DNA of 7,447 nucleotides from Bacteroidales bacterium. GTDB taxonomy: Bacteria; Bacteroidota; Bacteroidia; Bacteroidales; PUMT01. Each line of letters begins with the position of its first letter. The stretch's first letter is position 1. The translations under genes were made by a program, and so were the position numbers. Shown here piece after piece: positions 1 to 5,893 of this stretch. The stretch spans positions 1-7,447 of the forward strand of contig SLOS01000364.1 in the NCBI GenBank assembly GCA_007132365.1, read 5' to 3'. The notes below the pieces were generated by a model. It ran no database searches. It was not told where the DNA came from and was given only the letters and a program-made list of their open reading frames with translations.

Positions 1-52
1 CAGATCCTCCGGGGTTTGTTAACAGAGGTCAGTCATAATAACAGTAGCTTGA

Positions 53-79
53 CACTTTGGCGGTTCGCCGCTGAAAGTG
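53..79 (+). other. stem-loop with TTCG loop
   Basis: The arms CACTTTGGCGG (53-63) and CCGCTGAAAGTG (68-79) pair around a TTCG tetraloop, with two G-T wobbles and one bulged A at 76. No T-run follows, so on its own it is not a classical terminator. It lies one base upstream of a second, terminator-like hairpin and is probably part of the 3' end of the upstream transcript. The pairing is seen directly; the role is inferred. Confidence 0.5.
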
Positions 80-80
80 A

Positions 81-126
81 GCCGGGAATTTTTTCGTCAG
101 GAAAAGTTCCCGGCTTTGTTTATTTT
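81..126 (+). terminator. rho-independent terminator of the upstream unit
   Basis: An 8-bp GC-rich stem GCCGGGAA (81-88) pairs with TTCCCGGC (107-114). Inner T-run and A-run can extend it past a bulged G. It is followed by the T-rich tract TTTGTTTATTTT (115-126). The T tract lies on the + strand side only, so it should end a + strand transcript entering from the left of the window. The gene it serves cannot be identified: candidate stop codons lie at 20-22 and 36-38 in two different frames. Confidence 0.7.
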
Positions 127-455
127 AGTCTCGCAATAATACCGTTTACGTTAAGAACTCACCAAATCATAATATTGCATTAAAAGGCAGGGCTGAACAG
201 AATTATTTTAAACATAAATCGTTAATTTCTTAAGACCCGGAAAGACTCAGAAGGATTCAGAAAATTTCAGATGGATTTAAAGGGACTAAGTCTTGTTTTT
301 ATTTGCTTTTGATTATTTTGCAGGTATGAATTCCTGTAAGCTGATGCGCACAGAATAATATTTACATAAACAGGAGATCAGCCGGGTTTAATTGCCAGGT
401 AATCAATTCATGATTTTGTAACATGTTTTTAAAATAAATTATTAACAAGATCATA
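127..455. other. gene-free leader region
   Basis: This stretch separates the upstream terminator from the MG2/plug gene. I see no convincing coding sequence; the only ATG-started frames are very short (for example 13 codons from 271). It contains a 10-bp-period repeat at 246-275. A 7-of-8 match to the Bacteroidota -7 element (TAnnTTTG) occurs as TGATTTTG at 411-418, but no good -33 TTTG is at the expected distance, so no promoter is called. Confidence 0.5.
246..275. repeat. short 10-bp-period repeat (TCAGA)
   Basis: Three consecutive 10-base units begin CTCAGA, TTCAGA and TTCAGA at 246, 256 and 266, so TCAGA recurs exactly one helical turn apart. The other four bases of each unit vary. It lies about 180 bp upstream of the start of the MG2/plug gene. 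It could be a phased protein-binding site or chance in an A/T-rich leader. Confidence 0.4.
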
Positions 456-2852
456 ATGATGAAAGCATATATGTCCATTGTTTTTATCCTGGTTTTCCGG
501 ATCTTTCTTCCACCTTTGTCCGGGTCTGAAAATGACTCCCCGGAAAATCTAATCCGAGACAGCCTTGAGTCATACTCCTCGTTTGTAAGTCACCAAAAAG
601 TATTTCTGCATTTGGACAAGTCGTCATACCTGGCCGGACAGACCATCTGGTTCAGGGCTTATTTGCTTGATGGTATGGACAACATCCCGGTCAGATCAAA
701 AAACAATCTGTTTGTCGACCTTATAGACTCCCGGGGTGAGGCCATTGCTGTAAGGATGCTGCTGGCCGAGGAAGGTGGTGCACATGGCGATATTCTGCTT
801 GCTGACGATATTCCCGACGGCAATTATATTTTGAGGGCCTATACTTCATGGATGAGAAATTTTGGGGAAGAGTATTATTTTACCAGGCAGCTTTACATCA
901 GGAACCCTGCATACAAGAATATGATTCCACGGATCGAGGTTATAAAAAACAGGTTCTTTAATCGCAGGCTTGAGAGAATGGGCAGGAATTATGAAGTTGT
1001 ATTTTTCCCTGAAGGTGGTAATATGCTTGCCGGAACTCCCAACCGTGTTGCTTTTAAAGCTACAGACGAACTGGGAAGGGGACAAAGCGCTGAAGGGAAG
1101 ATAATCGACATGGAAGGTAATGTTGTAGCCACGCTGGAAACAGATTTCGCGGGGATCGGGATCTTCAATATTGAACCCATGGCTGAAAATGTCTACCGGG
1201 CTGTAGTTTCTGTAAACGGAGGCAGACAGACTGCCTATGACTTCCCGAAAGCCAGTGACCAGGGATATGCATTGCGCATCGATGAGGTCGGTGAGCAGAT
1301 AAATATTAAACTGGCTACAAACAGAGGTTCGTTGAATTCCCTGTATTCTGAAGAGGTGATCATAGTGGCCCATACCAGGGGAAAAGTACACTTTGCACGT
1401 AGCTTTATGATAAGTAATAACAGGCTGGAGGTTAATGTTGATAAGGAACTGTTCTCCACAGGCATTGCTCATTTCACCGTTTTTACAAATGATTATATAC
1501 CTGTTGCTGAAAGGTTGGTGTTTATTGACAGGAAAGACGAACTTATTTTTTCTGCAGAGATTGATACTGTCACTTTGTTTGAAGGTGACCATATAAATTT
1601 CCGGCTTAAGGCAAGTGATAAAGCCGGAAATCCTGTTGAAGGAACTTTTTCGCTTTCAGCAGTTACTGGTGCTCCGGATATTACATCGCATTCCCGGGGA
1701 ATATTGTCGTATATTCTTTTCAATTCCGATATTGCGGAAATGGTTGACTATCCTGATGTCTATTTTAAGATGGACGATGAAAACATTCCCACAGCGGATC
1801 ACCTGCTCCTTACATATGGCTGGAGGCGCTTTAACTGGGAGAATGTCCTCGCAGGTGACTTACCCCGGATAAGGTATTCAGGAGAACCGGGACTTGCAAT
1901 TACAGGAAAAGTCAAGGATCCTGCTGCTAATATGCCTATTCAGGGTCATCCTGTGCAGTTAACTGTAAAGAGCGGTTATGATGAGGAATTTACAAGCATA
2001 ACCGACCAGCACGGATATTTTGCCTTTCCACACCTTTACTTTGAAGGGGTGGTGAGGATGGAGTTGTCGGGGAGAAGACTGGCTAGTAACTATCCCCCTG
2101 AAATTGAGCTTAATGTGCAAGAAGCATGGGGACACAATTATCAACCGGGCGTCCAGACCAGAAAAAGAATGGTTACAAGACGTGGTGATGACTGGGTGCG
2201 GAAACCCCGGCAACCAAGGTCTGCCTATATTTCAGCGCCCGGAAGGATTGCCGCCCCTCAGGAATTCGGGCGGCCTGACCAGACTATTTTTATCGATCAT
2301 GAAAATCTGTTTGAACATGACATACTTGAATTATTGAAGAACAAGGCTGTTGGTCTTATTGTCGATGGAGAATCTGTAAGATTGCACGGCCCGACCTCTT
2401 TTTACGGCAGAATTGATGTGGAGTATATGATTAACGGACGGTTTGTTGATCGTCGCCTGTTCCTGAGTACTCCCCTCAGGGATATTGAACGTATAGAGAT
2501 ATACCGTCACTCCAGCACAGTCGCATTTGGATCCAGGGGCGGGTCAGGAGTTATTAATGTCTCAATAAAGGAGCCGGGTTACATGGGATTCAGGGATATA
2601 CTCAATTTAACGGTACAGGGATACCATGAAGTACGTGATTTTTATTCTGACATAATAACCTATCAGAGACTTTCGGCCGATCCGGCCTACGGTATTACTG
2701 TCTACTGGGAGCCGGATCTGGTTACCGGCGTCTATGGTTCGGTGAATTTTCACCTTCCCGTTAATGAGGGAGTCAGCAGGCTGATTTTCACCATCCAGGG
2801 AGCCGGTTATAACGGATCACTCGGGTTTTCGAGGATGCTGCTTGCCAGGTAA
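456..2852 (+). CDS. MG2-domain envelope protein with barrel-less TonB plug
   Basis: This 798-residue protein matches the Bacteroidota family that combines a macroglobulin MG2-like domain with a TonB-receptor plug. Residues 1-23 look like a signal peptide (hydrophobic core MSIVFILVF) without a lipobox. Residues about 46-150 form the MG2-like domain (KVFLHLDKSSYLAGQTIWF, then DGNYILRAYTSWMRN). Residues 178-400 are predicted beta-sandwich repeats, including VVFFPEGGNML. LLTYGWRRFNW at 451-461 is typical of the family. Residues 480-555 look like a carboxypeptidase-regulatory-like fold. Residues 610-706 resemble a plug, ending in GSRGGSGVINVSIK (692-705). Only about 90 residues follow, far too few for an outer-membrane barrel, so it cannot be a transporter alone. 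I expect a periplasmic or outer-membrane-associated protein; its role is not established. ATG ATG occurs at the start; I took the first. No Shine-Dalgarno and no + strand terminator are visible. It converges on the lyase gene. Confidence 0.88.
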   Translation: MMKAYMSIVFILVFRIFLPPLSGSENDSPENLIRDSLESYSSFVSHQKVFLHLDKSSYLAGQTIWFRAYLLDGMDNIPVRSKNNLFVDLIDSRGEAIAVRMLLAEEGGAHGDILLADDIPDGNYILRAYTSWMRNFGEEYYFTRQLYIRNPAYKNMIPRIEVIKNRFFNRRLERMGRNYEVVFFPEGGNMLAGTPNRVAFKATDELGRGQSAEGKIIDMEGNVVATLETDFAGIGIFNIEPMAENVYRAVVSVNGGRQTAYDFPKASDQGYALRIDEVGEQINIKLATNRGSLNSLYSEEVIIVAHTRGKVHFARSFMISNNRLEVNVDKELFSTGIAHFTVFTNDYIPVAERLVFIDRKDELIFSAEIDTVTLFEGDHINFRLKASDKAGNPVEGTFSLSAVTGAPDITSHSRGILSYILFNSDIAEMVDYPDVYFKMDDENIPTADHLLLTYGWRRFNWENVLAGDLPRIRYSGEPGLAITGKVKDPAANMPIQGHPVQLTVKSGYDEEFTSITDQHGYFAFPHLYFEGVVRMELSGRRLASNYPPEIELNVQEAWGHNYQPGVQTRKRMVTRRGDDWVRKPRQPRSAYISAPGRIAAPQEFGRPDQTIFIDHENLFEHDILELLKNKAVGLIVDGESVRLHGPTSFYGRIDVEYMINGRFVDRRLFLSTPLRDIERIEIYRHSSTVAFGSRGGSGVINVSIKEPGYMGFRDILNLTVQGYHEVRDFYSDIITYQRLSADPAYGITVYWEPDLVTGVYGSVNFHLPVNEGVSRLIFTIQGAGYNGSLGFSRMLLAR

Positions 2853-2882
2853 TCTGTCTCCTCTGAATATTTTTTATTAGTT

Positions 2883-2905
2883 TTCCGTAATGGCGGAATA
2901 TTCCG
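2883..2905. repeat. overlapping inverted repeats with 12-bp palindrome
   Basis: CGGAATATTCCG at 2894-2905 is a perfect palindrome. Its left half can also pair with TTCCG at 2883-2887 across a 6-base loop, giving two mutually exclusive hairpins. No T-run follows on either strand, so it is not a standard terminator. It lies between two convergent genes and may contribute to 3' end structure of the MG2/plug transcript. Confidence 0.4.
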
Positions 2906-2932
2906 GGGCAGCAACCGGGTTAGGCATATATT

Positions 2933-2970
2933 AAAAAAAATCCTGAACTGGTGTTCCCGAAATATCAGGA
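2933..2970 (-). terminator. rho-independent terminator of the lyase gene
   Basis: Read on the minus strand, TCCTGA (2970-2965) pairs with TCAGGA (2946-2941) and is followed immediately by eight T residues (2940-2933). It begins six bases after the lyase stop codon. The stem is only 6 bp with an 18-base loop, which can form a small inner AAC/GTT pairing, so it is moderate in strength, but position and T-run fit well. Confidence 0.6.
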
Positions 2971-2976
2971 ACGCTC

Positions 2977-4872
2977 CTATTGAGTTGTTTTTATTAAAAC
3001 ATCTGTGCCAATGGTTGCATATCCGTGAGAGAGTGATATAAGGTAGACGCCATCCGGCAAATCACTTATGTCAATTGTCGTTATATCCTTTACTGCTTTT
3101 ACGGTTTTTATTTTTTGTCCGGAAACGGAATAGATAGTTATTTCACATCTTTGTGGTGTGTATGCCGTTATATCAATATTTAACAGTGAAGAAGCCGGGT
3201 TTGGATAAACAATCATTTTACTTTCCGGAATATCAATCTGTTCCAGTATACTTGCAATATCAACAGTAAATGTAATTGTATCGGGATCACCGGCATATAC
3301 TTCGAAGGCTCTTGCCCGGGTGGCATTGACTAGAGTGTCACCGGTTACCGATAAGTGAATATGGCGGACAGAATCATCCATCCTGGTTTCAAGCCATTGA
3401 TTTGTGAAACAATCTGCCCTGTCTATCACGATACTCCATTGATCTGAAACACTTTTACGTGTTTTTACCGTATAGTGCTTGCTTACCCAATCACCTGAAG
3501 CATTGCCAAAAAACCTGATCAGTGAAAGCCTGAAGGGTTTGCCAAGGTCATATTCCACCCAGAAGGAGCTTATATCTCCTGCCCCGGGTGAACCGGATGC
3601 TTCTCCCGAGATGTTACCGTCCCATAAGCCTTCCACCGGGCTGGCGGGATCAAAATTATTGCTGTGGTCAATGATGGTGTGCTCATTTGCCAGATTGACA
3701 TCTTCACCGCAAGAGATGGTAATGGTTGCCTGTGACAATTGGTAGTCGCTCAACTGATCCCTGACTTTAAAGGTTAATTCCCTGGAACCTGTATATTCGG
3801 GAAAACCCGTTATTTTACCCTCGCGCGACATGGTTAGACCACCGGGAAGGCCGTTGCCTTCAATATACCAGCGGTATGGAGGTACACCACCTGACGCTGC
3901 TTTAAGTTCAGTATTGTACAGCAGTCCGCTGTAACCAACCGGCAATATTATAGTGTCCAGGATTAATTCATGTGTTTCTCTTTTTGCAGGGCCAATTCTT
4001 TTGCCGGCCATAACTATACCGTCAAACTGAGCATATGAGTCCACGTCCGGGGCCCAGTCGGAGGTACTGCCTCCGTGAAAAGTTGAGAAATATAACCCGC
4101 CAACCCGGCCGTAATTGTTTTCGATGTCCCAAAAACGCATATCGTCTATATCGAGCCTTTTAACCCCGTCGATCCACACTTTTAACTTACCGTCATCCTG
4201 TCCGGGTGTTCCTACGTTTATGTATTGCTCAATGCAATGCCATTTTCCGGGTTCAGCCCTGAAATTGCAATCAATATCCTGTCCCCATTGAACTCCTCCC
4301 CATTTGCCATTATCACTTGGTGGAACATAGGCGTAGACGTTTATATCACCGTTTCTGCGCCACATAAATCTCATTGTCCAGCCATTTGTGCCATCGGGCT
4401 GATCGCCCCCTGAACGGGACCATGAGTTGCCGCCACCCATCAGGCCGGGCAGTTTTCCTCCACGTTTAAAATCAAAACCTTCTTCAAATTTAACGTAATA
4501 TCGCATGTACATCTCCTGAAAATAACCCTCCTGCAATCCGCTCATTTCAGCAAATACCATTGGAAACTGCCCCCCGGTTTCTCCGGGACCGACACCTCCT
4601 TTGGGATAGTTAACGCGAAACGATTTCTCTCCAATAAATTGATTGTCAACTACATTGTTGGCCGGGCCCCTGTTGACCCATGGTACACCCCACCTGTCTC
4701 TCCAGGTACTTGTATTGTAGCCCTGTTCAAAGCCGCCGTAAAAAACAATATCATCCCTGTGGGCCAGGCTGTCCTCAATGGTAGCAATGTCACCGGCACG
4801 GGCAAAAACGGCGGTTACTGCACTGATGCTCAGAAATGCTGACAAGCATATGAATCCAAAAATATTTGCCAT
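2977..4872 (-). CDS. secreted PL14-like polysaccharide lyase, T9SS substrate
   Basis: This 631-residue modular protein probably cleaves a uronic-acid polysaccharide (alginate or glucuronan-like) by beta-elimination outside the cell. Residues 1-24 are a signal peptide (cleavage near VFA/RAG). Residues about 40-295 resemble the PL14 jelly-roll domain, with GGKLPGLMGG, GWTMRFMWRR and a dGKLKVWIDG strand. K140, R168, Y180 and Y182 follow the Lys...Arg...Tyr-x-Tyr pattern I recall for viral vAL-1; Arg-to-Tyr spacing is 12 in both. Residues 305-388 look like a putative Ig (He_PIG) domain (GGVPPYRWYIEGNGLPGGL). Residues 391-528 look like an F5/8 type C discoidin domain that could bind carbohydrate, ending FEVYAG. 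Residues 553-631 are a type A T9SS sorting domain (VYPNPASS, then DLPDGVYLI). A stop codon two codons upstream makes ATG 4872 the first usable start. No SusC/D genes are nearby. Substrate is not deducible here. Confidence 0.85.
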   Translation of the reverse strand: MANIFGFICLSAFLSISAVTAVFARAGDIATIEDSLAHRDDIVFYGGFEQGYNTSTWRDRWGVPWVNRGPANNVVDNQFIGEKSFRVNYPKGGVGPGETGGQFPMVFAEMSGLQEGYFQEMYMRYYVKFEEGFDFKRGGKLPGLMGGGNSWSRSGGDQPDGTNGWTMRFMWRRNGDINVYAYVPPSDNGKWGGVQWGQDIDCNFRAEPGKWHCIEQYINVGTPGQDDGKLKVWIDGVKRLDIDDMRFWDIENNYGRVGGLYFSTFHGGSTSDWAPDVDSYAQFDGIVMAGKRIGPAKRETHELILDTIILPVGYSGLLYNTELKAASGGVPPYRWYIEGNGLPGGLTMSREGKITGFPEYTGSRELTFKVRDQLSDYQLSQATITISCGEDVNLANEHTIIDHSNNFDPASPVEGLWDGNISGEASGSPGAGDISSFWVEYDLGKPFRLSLIRFFGNASGDWVSKHYTVKTRKSVSDQWSIVIDRADCFTNQWLETRMDDSVRHIHLSVTGDTLVNATRARAFEVYAGDPDTITFTVDIASILEQIDIPESKMIVYPNPASSLLNIDITAYTPQRCEITIYSVSGQKIKTVKAVKDITTIDISDLPDGVYLISLSHGYATIGTDVLIKTTQ

Positions 4873-4886
4873 TTCTTACAAATGAA

Positions 4887-4939
4887 CATAAAATTTTTCC
4901 ATCATAAATTGCACACATGCAAGATGAAAAAATTTTATG
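4887..4939. repeat. large inverted repeat upstream of the lyase gene
   Basis: The arms CATAAAATTTTTCCATC (4887-4903) and GATGAAAAAATTTTATG (4923-4939) are inverted copies matching at 16 of 17 positions. Inside, TTGCA (4909-4913) pairs with TGCAA (4918-4922) around a CACA loop, leaving a 5-base bulge on one side only. The structure lies 15 bp upstream of the lyase start. It could be a hairpin in the lyase 5' leader or a dyad operator; no T-run follows it, so it is not a simple terminator. Confidence 0.65.
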
Positions 4940-4965
4940 AGAAAGCGAAGCGGTTCCGACTGTAA

Positions 4966-5010
4966 GCATAAATTTTGGATATTTTATAAAGACCAAATTT
5001 ATGCTTTTTT
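4966..5010 (+). terminator. A/T-rich hairpin followed by T6
   Basis: GCATAAATTTTGG (4966-4978) pairs with CCAAATTTATGC (4993-5004) with one extra T in the left arm, and six T residues follow at 5005-5010. In form this is a + strand intrinsic terminator, though its stem is A/T-rich and no + strand gene lies directly upstream. It might attenuate + strand transcription toward the 5133 gene or serve as a dyad binding site. The hairpin contains an ATG at 5001, one reason not to start the downstream gene there. Confidence 0.4.
4994..5001 (-). promoter_or_regulatory. possible -7 element for the lyase gene
   Basis: On the minus strand this reads TAAATTTG, an exact fit to the Bacteroidota -7 consensus TAnnTTTG. 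No clear TTTG is visible about 20 bases further upstream, only T-rich sequence. If used, transcription would begin near 4987 and give a leader of about 115 bases containing the 4887-4939 hairpin. A single 8-base match in A/T-rich DNA is weak evidence. Confidence 0.25.
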
Positions 5011-5132
5011 ACAGGAGAAAAATATATGATTTTTTTTCATTGGTTGAATTTGGTTTCAACTTTGGGAGAATATTTGGTATCTTAGTACGTGTGTTGGTAA
5101 TAAAATTTTATAACCGTTCACATCAGGAAAAA

Positions 5133-5789
5133 ATGGAAAAAACAGAAATGGAATTTTCACATCAGGGAGAGAAAATAACCGCTATTTATCCTTTTTTTGG
5201 TCCTGCGGACTCAAAAACACTGCTCTCCATAATTAAACTGGAAAAGTATTCAGCACCGGCATTTCCTGAGTTAACTTCTTTTGTTCACCATTATTTCAGT
5301 GGAGAAGGAAAACATTCAGAAGAAATTACTGAAATAATGAATACAAAATATTTTGTTGGATTTACAGGAATCCTTTATCTGCCGCAGGAGAAAGAGGTCT
5401 ACTTTATGGATCACCCCAAATTTGACATGGCTTCCGTTGTTGATACAGATAACCTTATCAGCAGAATAAGATTAAATGATTTTCGCACCAGGGTTTCTCT
5501 TGATGGCATTGAAACAGGAACTCTGCCCTGGAATAAAATAGCGAAAAACCCCTTCTTTATTGCCGTAAGCGGCGGAGAAGAAGGAGCCGAAAAACTCGCT
5601 GAACTTGCTTCGAAACACCAGACTAAAAACGGGCACATTTTTGTTCCGAAAATATCTAATTTCATGAGTCCCCAGGCAAGAATCCCATTGTTATACTCAT
5701 ACGACAGAGGAAGGAGCTTAACAGTCAGCCTGAACGGATCCGGATCTACAACAAATAGTTACACGTTTGGGTTGATTAAAAACCAATGA
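5133..5789 (+). CDS. hypothetical protein, 218 aa, no recognised family
   Basis: I do not recognise this protein. The frame stays open back to an ATG at 5001, but I place the start at ATG 5133: the extra 44 residues are encoded by very A/T-rich DNA, the 5001 ATG lies inside a hairpin, and 5133 has AGGA at 5125-5128 just upstream. ATG 5148 is an alternative. From 5133 the product has no signal peptide or membrane segment, so it is probably cytoplasmic. It has no cysteine and one tryptophan (in LPWNKIAKNPFF). It mixes acidic/basic stretches with short hydrophobic strands such as YFVGFTGILYL, then a helix-like segment GGEEGAEKLAELASKH and a Gly/Ser/Thr-rich end (SLNGSGSTTNSY). It lies 104 bp upstream of nhaC on the same strand and may share its transcript. 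That it is a real gene is likely from its length and protein-like composition; its function is unknown. Confidence 0.65.
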   Translation: MEKTEMEFSHQGEKITAIYPFFGPADSKTLLSIIKLEKYSAPAFPELTSFVHHYFSGEGKHSEEITEIMNTKYFVGFTGILYLPQEKEVYFMDHPKFDMASVVDTDNLISRIRLNDFRTRVSLDGIETGTLPWNKIAKNPFFIAVSGGEEGAEKLAELASKHQTKNGHIFVPKISNFMSPQARIPLLYSYDRGRSLTVSLNGSGSTTNSYTFGLIKNQ

Positions 5790-5893
5790 ATATGAATTCT
5801 GCTTGTAATAACTGATTCGAAACCAAACAAGCTGCAAAAATTAATCAAACCGGGTAGGAAGGGAAAATTCATTCAGGTTATTTTCTGTATACT

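Noticed and set aside
1..183. Frame +1 is open from the window edge for 60 codons to a TAA at 181-183.
   Set aside because: It runs through both stem-loops and the terminator T tract, and its translation has no recognisable protein character. An upstream gene ending before position 40 is more likely.
846..1592. 248-codon minus-strand frame inside the MG2/plug gene.
   Set aside because: It is antisense to a well-supported gene, and its translation shows no domain or signal and has a composition typical of a shadow frame.
4790..4996. 68-codon minus-strand frame overlapping the lyase start and the large inverted repeat.
   Set aside because: It overlaps the lyase signal peptide in another frame, runs through the 4887-4939 dyad and has no recognisable content.
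5001..5132. A 44-residue N-terminal extension of the 5133 gene.
   Set aside because: The ATG lies in a hairpin arm followed by T6, has no ribosome-binding site, and the extension is A/T-rich and unlike the rest of the protein.
5801..5832. GCTTGT/ACAAGC inverted repeat between the 5133 gene and nhaC as a terminator.
   Set aside because: The stem is only 6 bp with a 20-base loop and no T-run follows, so it may well be chance; the two genes could be cotranscribed.
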